From contig JAFGNH010000028.1 of the NCBI GenBank assembly GCA_016927115.1, forward strand, positions 124,001-188,000: 64,000 bases of DNA, given 5' to 3'. Source of the stretch: Anaerolineales bacterium (lineage in GTDB: Bacteria; Chloroflexota; Anaerolineae; Anaerolineales; E44-bin32). The notes under the pieces are model-generated. The model was not told the DNA's origin. It worked only from the letters and a program-made list of their open reading frames with translations, and made no database searches. Shown piece after piece: positions 56,327-64,000 of the stretch. The position numbers were made by a program, and so were the translations under genes. Each line of letters opens with the position of its first letter. Position 1 is the first letter of the stretch.

Positions 56327-56373
56327 CTTCTGCTTCCCGATCCCCGGTTTGAAAAAATTTCTTTGGGTTGACC

Positions 56374-57456
56374 TTACAACTGGTTTTCTTCGATAAACTC
56401 TTCTGTTTGCCGTTTCGCCTCGTCATCCAGATACTGCGCAGGCGGTGTCTTCATGAAATAGGATGAAGGAGCATAGAGTGCGCCCGACATGCCCTTGTTC
56501 ATTGCAAGCTTGACACAGCGGACAGCATCAATCACCACACCGGCGGAGTTCGGCGAATCCCATACTTCCAGTTTGCACTCAAGATTGAGCGGAACATCGC
56601 CAAAAGTGGTTCCTTCCATACGGATGTAGCACCATTTGCGATCGGTAAGCCATGGAACGTAGTCGCTCGGTCCGACATGGATGTCTTCTTCTTTGATCTT
56701 ATACGGCAGTTGGCTGGTGACAGCACCGGTTTTGGAAATCTTCTTTGATTCCAGCCGATTGCGGTCGAGCATGTTATAGAAATCCATATTACCGCCGAAG
56801 TTCAACTGGTAGGTATGGTCCATACGGACACCGCGGGCATCGAAGAGAGCTGTAAGCACCCGATGAGTGATGGTTGCACCAACCTGGCTCTTGATATCAT
56901 CACCGATGACCGGCAGGTTTCGCTCCTCGAAGCGCCCTCTCCAGTATTCCGAGCTGGCGATGAACACCGGGATTGCGTTCACCAGACCACATCCGGCTTC
57001 AAGCACCTGCTCAACATACCACTTCGTGGCCATTTCTGAACCAACCGGCAGGTAATTTATGACAACATCTGTTTTCGTCTCTTTGAGTATCCCAACGATA
57101 TCAGCTGTGGGGCCTTCCGCTTTTGTTACCCTTTTCGCCAGGTATGTACCCAATCCGTCGTGGGTCATACCCCGTTGGACAGGTATATTCAGGTGGGGAA
57201 CATCGCAGAATCGGATGGTGTTATTCGGATCTGCATAAATTGCTTCAGACAGGTCCTTTCCCACCTTGGTATCTACCACATCAAAGGCAGCAGAAAACTC
57301 GATATCACGGATATGATACCCCCCCAGATTAACATGCATCAAACCGGGGACTTTATCATCCGGCGATGCATTCTGGTAGTAGTACACACCTTGAACCAGG
57401 GACGATGCGCAGTTCCCCACGCCAATTATTGCAACTCGTACTTTCTCATCCGGCAT
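56374..57456 (-). CDS. ino1: Myo-inositol-1-phosphate synthase
   Basis: It turns glucose-6-phosphate into inositol-1-phosphate with bound NAD, for inositol lipids or osmolytes. 360 residues, the short prokaryotic form. The NAD site is [40 protein letters not shown] and [11 protein letters not shown] are conserved. The ATG at 57456 follows AAGGAG; an earlier ATG 16 codons upstream adds a basic tail. It is divergent from a sensor kinase gene. No inositol phosphatase or PI synthase lies nearby. Confidence 0.94.
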   Translation of the reverse strand: MPDEKVRVAIIGVGNCASSLVQGVYYYQNASPDDKVPGLMHVNLGGYHIRDIEFSAAFDVVDTKVGKDLSEAIYADPNNTIRFCDVPHLNIPVQRGMTHDGLGTYLAKRVTKAEGPTADIVGILKETKTDVVINYLPVGSEMATKWYVEQVLEAGCGLVNAIPVFIASSEYWRGRFEERNLPVIGDDIKSQVGATITHRVLTALFDARGVRMDHTYQLNFGGNMDFYNMLDRNRLESKKISKTGAVTSQLPYKIKEEDIHVGPSDYVPWLTDRKWCYIRMEGTTFGDVPLNLECKLEVWDSPNSAGVVIDAVRCVKLAMNKGMSGALYAPSSYFMKTPPAQYLDDEAKRQTEEFIEENQL

Positions 57457-57550
57457 TTGTGACTCCTTAATGATAGTTTCCTTAGATCTTTTTTTTGTAA
57501 ACATCCTCCACTTGCGGTGGAGCTTACAATCAGAATACTTAAGTAACCTG

Positions 57551-57578
57551 TTGCAGCGATGTTATGCTATGCTACAAT
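57551..57578 (+). promoter_or_regulatory. Promoter for the GAF sensor kinase gene
   Basis: TTGCAG and TACAAT are separated by 16 bp, 24 bp before the ATG, so the leader is short. Confidence 0.55.
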
Positions 57579-57602
57579 CGATACTAGTATGAAGGATCGG
57601 TA

Positions 57603-58877
57603 ATGACAGCAGATTCACCCAACCACAAAATACAACAACTTCAGCGTCTGGTAGAAGTGAACCATATCCTTTCTTCCACGCTTGAATTTCCCAAGCTCCT
57701 TGAAGCGCTTGCAGACACAGCCAGTGAGCTTACCAGGAGTGAAACAGCCTCTATCCTGCTTTATGATGCCAGGAAAAATGAGTTGCGCTTTGAAGCAATT
57801 CCTGGAAAGCCTTCCACCTCCATTAACACCCTCAGTGTACCACTGGATTCAAGTGCTGCTGGTTGGGTTTTTCAAAATAACAAACCCATTGTTATCCAGG
57901 ATGCATCTGATGACCCGCGAATTTTCCGGGAGATAGATAGTGCATTGAGCTTCACCACCCGCTCGCTGATCGCCGTTCCGCTGCAGGTTAAACAGAAAAC
58001 GATCGGCGTGCTTGAAGCTGTGAATAAGAAAAACAACTCTCATTATACCGAAGATGACATCAGCATCCTAGAGAATCTGGGATGTCAGGCAGCGATTGCG
58101 ATCGAAAATGCGCGCCTAGTTGAACAACTGCGGATGGCCAATTCGGAATTAATGCGCCATACAAAGGTCAAATCCGACTTTATCGCGATCGCCTCACATG
58201 AACTGCGGACGCCGTTGGGCTTGATCCTGGGCCATGCTTCTTTCCTCAAAGACTATATTCCCAGCCAGCACCAGGAGCAGATTGACGTCATTATCCGCAG
58301 TGCAATGCGCTTGAAAACAATTATCGAAGATCTATCAACCATTGCCCATAAGGAACAGGGACAGTCTCGTATCCGCAGAACCCCCTTCTCCATTTCTGAG
58401 ATGGTAGCTACTACAGCCACACAGTTCCAGAAGCAGGCTGCCAGCAAGAAGATTGAACTGGGCTACGATGTACCAGACGAAGATCTTCTACTGGAGGGGG
58501 ATAAAGAAAAAATACAAATCATTCTTACCAACCTGATCCGCAATGCTATCACCTTCACCGATCCCGGCGGCCAGATCGGGATTAAAGCTGAAAAAGATTC
58601 CGGATATCTCAAGGTGTATGTTGTCGATACAGGGATTGGCATTCCTGAAGAAGAGCAAAACCGGATTTTTGAGCGCTTCTACCAGGTAGAATCTCATCTT
58701 ACCCGCAAACATGGCGGGATGGGTCTCGGTTTATCAATCGCCAAGGCCATGGTGGAGCTGCACAACGGACAGATCTGGGTTGAGAGCAAGGTTGGAATGG
58801 GCAGCCTGTTCTGTTTTATGCTTCCGGCCAACCAGCAGCAGGCCGAAGCAGCTGCACGAATATTCCGCACCTCCTGA
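57603..58877 (+). CDS. Cytoplasmic GAF-domain sensor histidine kinase
   Basis: 424 residues with no membrane helix. A GAF domain covers about residues 20-165 (SETASILLYDARKNELRFEA). The phospho-acceptor His is near residue 198 in IASHELRTPLGLILGH. The ATP-binding domain is intact (NLIRNAITFTDPGG, DTGIGIPEEEQ, GMGLGLSIAKAM). No receiver gene is adjacent, so it is an orphan kinase. A short leader and AAGGA precede the ATG. Confidence 0.94.
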   Translation: MTADSPNHKIQQLQRLVEVNHILSSTLEFPKLLEALADTASELTRSETASILLYDARKNELRFEAIPGKPSTSINTLSVPLDSSAAGWVFQNNKPIVIQDASDDPRIFREIDSALSFTTRSLIAVPLQVKQKTIGVLEAVNKKNNSHYTEDDISILENLGCQAAIAIENARLVEQLRMANSELMRHTKVKSDFIAIASHELRTPLGLILGHASFLKDYIPSQHQEQIDVIIRSAMRLKTIIEDLSTIAHKEQGQSRIRRTPFSISEMVATTATQFQKQAASKKIELGYDVPDEDLLLEGDKEKIQIILTNLIRNAITFTDPGGQIGIKAEKDSGYLKVYVVDTGIGIPEEEQNRIFERFYQVESHLTRKHGGMGLGLSIAKAMVELHNGQIWVESKVGMGSLFCFMLPANQQQAEAAARIFRTS

Positions 58878-59001
58878 AGCCCGGAGCGTACCCGAATAAT
58901 CCGCTCAACCTGTCTGCTGATGGAATCTCAGTTAATATAGGAAGTGAACCTCGAAAACTGTAGTGGCTGTGCACAGGTTTCCCGCACAACAACAATCCAC
59001 C

Positions 59002-59030
59002 TTGCTTCCCGGGTTTGCCTGCAGTATAAT
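59002..59030 (+). promoter_or_regulatory. Promoter for tRNA-Pro
   Basis: TTGCTT and a perfect TATAAT are separated by 17 bp, 13 bp before the tRNA. Confidence 0.7.
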
Positions 59031-59043
59031 CACAAAACAGTTT

Positions 59044-59118
59044 CGGGGCGTAGCGCAGCCCGGCTAGCGCGCACCGTTCGGGTCGGTGAGGTCGGCGGTT
59101 CAAATCCGCCCGCCCCGA
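59044..59118 (+). tRNA. tRNA-Pro(CGG)
   Basis: A full cloverleaf can be drawn: acceptor CGGGGCG with CGCCCCG, D-stem GCGC/GCGC, anticodon stem CACCG/CGGTG around loop TTCGGGT (anticodon CGG, reads CCG), and T-stem GGCGG/CCGCC with loop TTCAAAT. Discriminator base is A. CCA is not encoded. Confidence 0.95.
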
Positions 59119-59130
59119 CTGCAACCCGAA

Positions 59131-59165
59131 AAACCTTCTCTTGAATTCCTGGAGAAGGTTTTTTC
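59131..59165 (+). terminator. Terminator after tRNA-Pro
   Basis: AACCTTCTC and GAGAAGGTT form a 9-bp stem with an 11-nt loop, followed by four T. Confidence 0.85.
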
Positions 59166-59199
59166 GTACCGGGTGCCGCCGGGTGCTTCCGGGACGTGG

Positions 59200-59559
59200 C
59201 TATAGAAACTCCAGACCCTTCCTGGTGAGTTCGCTTTCCACATTGCCGGTATTTAACGTTCCAGCCGGTTCGAACATTACGATCCAAGCCTCTTCTTCAG
59301 CAACAGGCTTATGCTCCACGCCGCGTGGGACAATGAAGAACTCCCCCTCCCCCAGCGCTACATCCTTGTCACGCAGCCTGATACTCATGCTCCCCTGAAA
59401 AAGATAGAAAAATTCCTCCGCATCTTCATGCAGATGCCAGATAAACTCCCCCTGTATTTTCGCTATCTTGACCATTTGCCCATTTAATTCACCAACAATT
59501 TTTGGATCCCAATATTCCTCTATCAGATCGAACTTCTGGCCTAGATTGACTTTTTCCAT
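59200..59559 (-). CDS. Cupin-domain protein
   Basis: 119 residues, a single small beta-barrel. Metal ligands are seen in WHLHEDAEEFFYLFQG (two His and a Glu) and in VPRGVEHKP (third His). The substrate is unknown. The ATG at 59559 follows GAGGCAGG; an earlier in-frame start would overlap the patatin gene upstream. It is co-directional with that gene, 34 bp after it. Confidence 0.88.
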   Translation of the reverse strand: MEKVNLGQKFDLIEEYWDPKIVGELNGQMVKIAKIQGEFIWHLHEDAEEFFYLFQGSMSIRLRDKDVALGEGEFFIVPRGVEHKPVAEEEAWIVMFEPAGTLNTGNVESELTRKGLEFL

Positions 59560-59593
59560 ACCTGCCTCATTATCGTGAAGTTTTGATCTAAAC

Positions 59594-60457
59594 TCACTCG
59601 TCTCCGGATATCTGCTTATCTGTGCCGGCAAACCATTCCATAATTACCGGAATCGCATCTTCTGTTGCTTTTATCCCAGCTTCAATGATCGGTTCAGGAT
59701 CACGAAAACTCAGGAACATATTGTACGTGGGCGGAATGGAAGGATGAATCAACAGATCAGGCGGGAATGCGGCGAGTTTCTGGCTTACCAGCATATGAGT
59801 GCGAATATCAGCCATCCGCTCTACTTCATATGCAATCCCAGGAAGCTTTGTCTTCTGCCAGGTAGATGGATCAAAAATCTTCACAGCAACATCGACCGCG
59901 ATCACCCGGTCTGCGCCCTGACCTCGGGCCAGATCCACCGGCAGGTTGTTGAGCACACCACCGTCCACCAGCTCCATCCCATTCTTTTCGACAGGGTTAA
60001 AAACACCGGGCACTGCAGTGGTTGCCATCAACGCGTCCAGGAGGGAACCCTCGTTCAGAATTACCTCCCTGGCGGTAACGAGATCTACAGCGGTAACAGC
60101 AAGCGGGAATCGCAGATCGCTGAACGTTTTAATATCACCCAGCAGCTCAGCAAAAAAGGAGCGGACCTTCTGACCGGCAAACATACCCCGCAGCGGGTGG
60201 TGTGTGGGAAGGGAAAGGTCTATCAAGCGCAGCAGCTGCCTGCGGGAGCGCAATGAAAGAACGGTCTTCTCTATCTCCGCAGGTGAAAAACCGGCTGCAT
60301 AGAGCGCTGCCACCAGTCCACCCATGCTGCTGCCGCACAGGTAATCGACTCTGATACCATGCTTTTCCAATACTTTCAGAACACCAACATGGGCAAACCC
60401 TCGCGCTCCCCCGCCAGCCAGAGCCAATCCCAGTGTGTGCGTTTGCTGCTCACTCAT
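59594..60457 (-). CDS. Patatin-like phospholipase (RssA/NTE type)
   Basis: 287 residues. The oxyanion loop LALAGGGARGFAHVGVL, the nucleophile Ser in GSSMGG and the catalytic Asp in VDGGVLNNLP form the full Ser-Asp dyad. No signal peptide or membrane helix is seen, so it acts in the cytoplasm or at the inner face of the membrane, probably on lysophospholipids. ATG 60457 is chosen for GGTGG upstream; the open frame extends further but without family sequence. Confidence 0.93.
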   Translation of the reverse strand: MSEQQTHTLGLALAGGGARGFAHVGVLKVLEKHGIRVDYLCGSSMGGLVAALYAAGFSPAEIEKTVLSLRSRRQLLRLIDLSLPTHHPLRGMFAGQKVRSFFAELLGDIKTFSDLRFPLAVTAVDLVTAREVILNEGSLLDALMATTAVPGVFNPVEKNGMELVDGGVLNNLPVDLARGQGADRVIAVDVAVKIFDPSTWQKTKLPGIAYEVERMADIRTHMLVSQKLAAFPPDLLIHPSIPPTYNMFLSFRDPEPIIEAGIKATEDAIPVIMEWFAGTDKQISGDE

Positions 60458-60857
60458 GATTCCCACCTGTTCATTGTTCGGCTTATCCTTTTTACTGGAA
60501 GAACCCCTGGTTGTCCAGCCGCAGAGAGCAAAAATCCCCCAGATTATCTGAAAATAGACAGTTCCAGATCCCCCGTAATTCAGGCATACCTTCACCCCTT
60601 CCGGGTATAAAGGCAGCAAAATTCCAGGTTGCAGTTCTGACCGGATGCCGTGTGACAGTTTTACAGCTTCTGTAATGAAGAATACAACTATCTTTTTAAT
60701 ATAGAAGGCTGCAATATGCTGAGCAGGAAAAATACAGCACAACCCTGGCAGAAGCTCCAATAAAGGAGTTGCTGCAATGCTTCTTCTCTGCGAGAGCAGC
60801 ATTGCGGGAAGTCCAATTCTGGCGCAGGTATGCAGAACCTGCTATGCAACTGTAATT
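60458..60857. other. Intergenic region, patatin to hypC
   Basis: About 400 bases without a gene. The long inverted repeat at 60774-60805 is the only structure I can support. No clear promoter for the patatin-cupin pair was identified. Confidence 0.5.
60774..60805 (-). terminator. Hairpin after hypC
   Basis: GCAATGCT and AGCATTGC form an 8-bp stem with an inner TCTC/GAGA stem. It lies 53 bp past hypC. The following sequence has only a short T-run, so it is a weak terminator candidate. Confidence 0.5.
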
Positions 60858-61121
60858 CTATTCTACATGTGAATAGCCTATTCCCAGCTGTTCTTCCAGA
60901 TCGGTGATCTGCTTGAGAGCATCCAACGACTGCTGCGCTTCCTCCTCATCCAGCAAATTGATAGCAAATCCCACGTGGACAATGGCATACTGGCCAACCC
61001 GGGCCTCGGGCACATATGCCAGGCATATTTCGCGCAGCACCCCGCCAAAATCCGCCTTGCCCATCTTCAACCCGCCAGCATGATAGATCTTAATAATTTT
61101 TCCCGGCACGGCCAGGCACAT
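60858..61121 (-). CDS. hypC: Hydrogenase assembly chaperone HypC/HybG
   Basis: 87 residues. HypC carries the Fe(CN)2CO group with HypD and delivers it to the hydrogenase large subunit. The essential Cys follows the start Met (MCLAVPGKII), and VGQYAIVHVGFAINLLDEEE is typical. AGGAGGGG precedes the ATG. It is the last gene of the hydrogenase operon. hypD, hypE and hypF are not in the window. Confidence 0.95.
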   Translation of the reverse strand: MCLAVPGKIIKIYHAGGLKMGKADFGGVLREICLAYVPEARVGQYAIVHVGFAINLLDEEEAQQSLDALKQITDLEEQLGIGYSHVE

Positions 61122-61222
61122 ATACCCCTCCTAGATAGAAAAACACGCGCAACCCGTCAAAAGCCGGCAGGCTATATACAATACGAATAACAACCCAACG
61201 ATCACCCATATCCCACTACTGA

Positions 61223-62278
61223 TTACACCCCAGGGAATATCACCCTGGCAAAATCCTCAGGCGCCAACCCGGGTGATTCCACCTCAAACTGCTTATAAAA
61301 GGAAGCAGCAGCCTCGCTGACCGACTGCTTATTTGCGGGTACTCCTTCCAGGTGCTTTTCCAGGTCAGGAAGAAGGTCCTGGGGATAAAAGAAAAAATCA
61401 CCGGCGATATGAACATCGCATAGTGTTCCCTCATTATTCACTGCGGTCATCTGCAGCAGTCCGCCTGGTGTCTTGACCATGTTCTGGATTACTGCAACAC
61501 CCTCGCGAATCTTCACAGAGCTGATCTCTACCTGCCTGCGGTCATTTTCAAGGAGCCATTCCGGAGTGTGCAGCTCAGCCATCAGCGTTTCCGCAGCTGA
61601 CAACAGTTCATCGTCCGCAGTGGTCGAAATATTGAGTTCTCCAAGAAGAGGCTTGAACGCACCCACCAGTGTATACGCCAGATCGGCATTCGCCGGGACA
61701 GCACCGGTTTCCCTCTCGATGGTGCTCAGGTTTTCCTGCAGAGTCTTGTACACCTTGTCACGGAACTTCTCATCCGGCACACGCAGCACCCTGCTCATGG
61801 CTTCGTAATCAAACTGGCTGATAAAATTCCCAACCAGCACGACCATGTCATTAATCTCAGCAGCGCCGTTGCCGGACACCTTCCGGTTATTGGCAAGTAT
61901 GTCATTTACCGGTTTATAAACTGCATCGACACCAAACGTCCGGTATGTCTCGACAACCGGTGCCAGGAATTTACGATAGAAAGCTTCCTTGGCTGCTGGT
62001 ACTTCTGGATGCTCAGCCCGTAGAATCAGCTGGTAGAAAAGCTGACCCCCATCCAGATATACAGCCCCGCCACCAACCTCACGACGAAAGACAGGTATCT
62101 GATGCTTTTCCGCATACTCCAGATCGATCACCTGCTGTGCATCCTGGTGGCATCCAATACAAACATATGGTGTCGCCGGCCTTAAAATCAACAGCATCTC
62201 ACGTCCCAGGTGCGCAGCCGCATGATACAATCCCTGGCTGTACTCCCAGGATACTTTATCAAGAAACAGGCATTCCAT
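61223..62278 (-). CDS. Lipoate-protein ligase A homologue
   Basis: 351 residues. The N-terminal BirA/LplA fold has FRREVGGGAVYLDGGQLFYQ, like the RRxxGGGAVxHD signature but with Leu in place of His, and NDILANNRKVSGNG with the catalytic Lys. The C-terminal part (residues 250-351) is LplA accessory-domain-like. The ATG at 62278 follows GAGAGGTG. It should attach lipoate to a carrier protein using ATP. Its place between a hydrogenase maturation protease and hypC is odd, since no lipoyl-protein gene is near. Confidence 0.88.
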   Translation of the reverse strand: MECLFLDKVSWEYSQGLYHAAAHLGREMLLILRPATPYVCIGCHQDAQQVIDLEYAEKHQIPVFRREVGGGAVYLDGGQLFYQLILRAEHPEVPAAKEAFYRKFLAPVVETYRTFGVDAVYKPVNDILANNRKVSGNGAAEINDMVVLVGNFISQFDYEAMSRVLRVPDEKFRDKVYKTLQENLSTIERETGAVPANADLAYTLVGAFKPLLGELNISTTADDELLSAAETLMAELHTPEWLLENDRRQVEISSVKIREGVAVIQNMVKTPGGLLQMTAVNNEGTLCDVHIAGDFFFYPQDLLPDLEKHLEGVPANKQSVSEAAASFYKQFEVESPGLAPEDFARVIFPGV

Positions 62279-62306
62279 TAACAACACCTCTCACAGATAG
62301 AAAACT

Positions 62307-62777
62307 CTAAAGCAGATCCCATAATAGCAGCCGGGTTTTAACCCGCTTCATCATTTCCGGAAAAGCCTGCTGCACAACCGGACTCAGCTCTATTCCAATG
62401 GAAATATCCGCCGGTTGTACACCCACAAGATGCAGGTACTCGGGAAGTTTCTCCCGGAATTTGGCGAGACCAAGTACCTCCTGAAACGTCACCTGATGGT
62501 CGGATAGCTTAACCCCGGTGTACATCGGTATTTGATCTTTCTCCAGCTCTACAACTGTTCCTGGCGGCTGGTTGGCATTCACAGCATCCAGCACAAGCAA
62601 ATGGCTGCACGCCTCCACCCAGGGCAGCAGATTCAAGCCAAGGACACCACCGTCCACATATTCCACACCTGCAAGCTCGCCCAGTTTTTCCTGAAGAGCA
62701 TTCAACAGGTGTATACCACTGCCCTCATCTTTATTAAGCGTATTGCCGAGGCCGAGAATAATTTTTCGTTCTTCCAT
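62307..62777 (-). CDS. [NiFe] hydrogenase maturation protease (HyaD/HybD family)
   Basis: This endopeptidase trims the C-terminus of the large subunit after nickel is inserted. 156 residues. Nickel-sensing ligands match HybD: Glu in GNTLNKDEGSG, Asp in LDAVNAN and His in SDHQVTF. AGGGT precedes the ATG. It lies 66 bp after its probable substrate gene. Confidence 0.94.
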   Translation of the reverse strand: MEERKIILGLGNTLNKDEGSGIHLLNALQEKLGELAGVEYVDGGVLGLNLLPWVEACSHLLVLDAVNANQPPGTVVELEKDQIPMYTGVKLSDHQVTFQEVLGLAKFREKLPEYLHLVGVQPADISIGIELSPVVQQAFPEMMKRVKTRLLLWDLL

Positions 62778-62843
62778 AGCAGACCCTGCACCGGTATGCG
62801 AATGCTCTCCGGTGCCTATTTAAAAAGGAATATACACTGCTTC

Positions 62844-64000
62844 CTAATAGGAGCAGACACTCAAACCGGTTCCAACCTCGCCCAGATCCTTGCCGTCCAC
62901 ATCAACCATATGAATGGCACAGGCCATACAGGGATCGAAGGAGTGGATGGTGCGTAATATCTCAAGCGGCCATTCCGGTTTGGCCAACGGTGTGCCGACC
63001 AGGGAGGCTTCGTAAGCTCCAGGCGCGCCGTTTTGATCACGCGGAGAGGCATTCCATGTCGTCGGTACAACCATCTGATAGTTTTCAATCTTACCGTTAT
63101 CTATCACGATCCAGTGCCCGAGTGCACCGCGCGGTGCCTCCATGTAGCCAAAGCCGCGTGCTGATCTGGGCCAGGTGCGGGGTTCCCACTTTTCATCATT
63201 AAAAGTGCGGGTGTTTCCCGCCTTGATCTCATTGATCAGGCTGTCATACATCCCCAGCATCGAATCGGCAAAGACCTTGGTTTCAATCGCCCGGGCAGCA
63301 GTACGCCCCAAAGTGGAGAAGACAGCGCCAATCGGTGCCCCTAGTGTCGCGAGGACATAGTTGGTCAGTTCCTGGGTTTGTTCGTGGCCGGTGGCATACA
63401 TTGCAAGCACACGTGCCAACGGCCCTACCTCCATCGGCTCACCGTCCCAACGCGGCGCTTTCAGCCAGGAGTACTTCTTCTCAACTTCCAGGTGATCATA
63501 CGGAGGATTGGGGCCAGTGTAGTTCAGCGTGGTCTCACCCTCCCACGGGTGCAGACCCTGCTGATCACCCTTCTCATACTCATACCACGAATGGGCGATG
63601 AATTCCTTCATCAAATTGAAGTCATTGGGATCGGGTTCAATGATGTTGGCAAGATCCCGGCCCTTGATGACTGCGCGGGGAACGAGGAATGCGGATGTAT
63701 CGCTGTTGTCCGTCCCGGGGAACTCTCCCCAGGTAAGGAAGTTACCCAGCCCTTCCCCAAGGCCGGCGTACTCGAGATAGTACGGCGCAATCGCAAGAAG
63801 GTCAGGGATGTAGACCTGGTCGACAAATTCGATCATGCGGTGGATCGAATCCTTAATGATGGAAAGACGCTCAATATTTAGAGCCGTATCACTGTTCGGA
63901 TCGATCGGCAGCGGAACCCCGCCGACAACAAAGTTCGGATGCGGGTTTTTTCCACCGAATATCGTATGGATCTTGGTGACATGAGACTGCCAGTCCAGCG
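62844..64000 (-). CDS. [NiFe] hydrogenase large subunit (N-terminal part outside window)
   Basis: The catalytic subunit of an uptake-type hydrogenase. About 385 residues are in the window; the frame remains open to the right edge, where HVTKIHTIFGGKNPHPN is read. The C-terminal nickel-binding motif is DPCMACAIH, followed by a tail of about 21 residues (from MVDVDGKDLG to the end) that the maturation protease should remove after His. Motifs such as APRGALGHW also fit group 1. The first Cys pair, which lies near the N-terminus, is outside. The small subunit should be encoded upstream, beyond the window. Confidence 0.95.
   Translation of the reverse strand, partial: LDWQSHVTKIHTIFGGKNPHPNFVVGGVPLPIDPNSDTALNIERLSIIKDSIHRMIEFVDQVYIPDLLAIAPYYLEYAGLGEGLGNFLTWGEFPGTDNSDTSAFLVPRAVIKGRDLANIIEPDPNDFNLMKEFIAHSWYEYEKGDQQGLHPWEGETTLNYTGPNPPYDHLEVEKKYSWLKAPRWDGEPMEVGPLARVLAMYATGHEQTQELTNYVLATLGAPIGAVFSTLGRTAARAIETKVFADSMLGMYDSLINEIKAGNTRTFNDEKWEPRTWPRSARGFGYMEAPRGALGHWIVIDNGKIENYQMVVPTTWNASPRDQNGAPGAYEASLVGTPLAKPEWPLEILRTIHSFDPCMACAIHMVDVDGKDLGEVGTGLSVCSY

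Overview
The window reads as a chromosomal segment of a Chloroflexota bacterium, most likely class Anaerolineae. This is inferred from gene content, not from a marker phylogeny. The supporting features are a potassium-independent type membrane pyrophosphatase, an Ino1 inositol-phosphate synthase, Tad-type pilins with Pro/Thr-rich tails, a TPR protein full of Trp-Leu motifs, an F1 cluster followed directly by mreB, and a group 1 type [NiFe] hydrogenase. Base composition is near 50% GC and even. I see no insertion sequence, prophage, CRISPR array or rRNA. One tRNA is present, tRNA-Pro(CGG).

Layout. 1-10.5 kb: the end of hppA, an O-antigen-ligase-like membrane protein with a TPR tail, a 1574-residue acidic TPR protein with 23 spaced Trp-Leu type motifs, and ndk. 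10.5-17.9 kb: rsfS and thpR, a Tat-exported L,D-transpeptidase, a pseudo-kinase with two receivers facing a SpoIIE-type phosphatase, a small P-loop protein, and secDF. 17.9-23.5 kb: a four-gene signalling block on the minus strand (REC-PAS, REC-PAS-degenerate kinase, sensor kinase, REC-GGDEF). 23.7-38.1 kb: a surface-appendage locus with five TadE-like proteins, two TadG-like von Willebrand A proteins, an OmpR-type two-component pair and a prepilin peptidase. 38.3-45 kb: an orphan membrane protein, two tandem ferredoxins, an EamA transporter, a small zinc ribbon, nadD and obg, and rex. 45.4-51.3 kb: atpA-atpG-atpD-atpC-mreB with no F0 genes. 51.5-57.5 kb: proC, ruvC-ruvA, yebC, an alcohol dehydrogenase translationally coupled to a DUF72 protein, and ino1. 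57.6-60.5 kb: a GAF sensor kinase, tRNA-Pro, a cupin and a patatin. 60.8-64 kb: a hydrogenase operon (large subunit, maturation protease, a lipoate-ligase homologue, hypC) that runs off the right end.

How the parts may work together. The most unusual region is 17.9-38.1 kb. Three of the TadE proteins carry five copies of a roughly 120-residue two-cysteine domain that I do not recognise, joined by Thr/Pro linkers, and all three end in Pro-Gly-Asp. The TadG proteins carry an Asp-rich metal-site-like insert directly after the MIDAS motif. The locus holds an OmpR-family regulator with its kinase. Three promoters carry direct repeats with an 11-bp period, each ending 13 bp before a -10-like hexamer, and one of them precedes the c-di-GMP cyclase gene. 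This suggests a regulated, decorated Tad-type surface structure under phosphorelay and c-di-GMP control. The Tad motor, secretin and major Flp pilin are not in the window.

Limits. All family names come from reading motifs in the translations. No database or structure search was possible. Start codons were chosen from Shine-Dalgarno sequences and overlaps. Promoter and terminator calls were made by eye.
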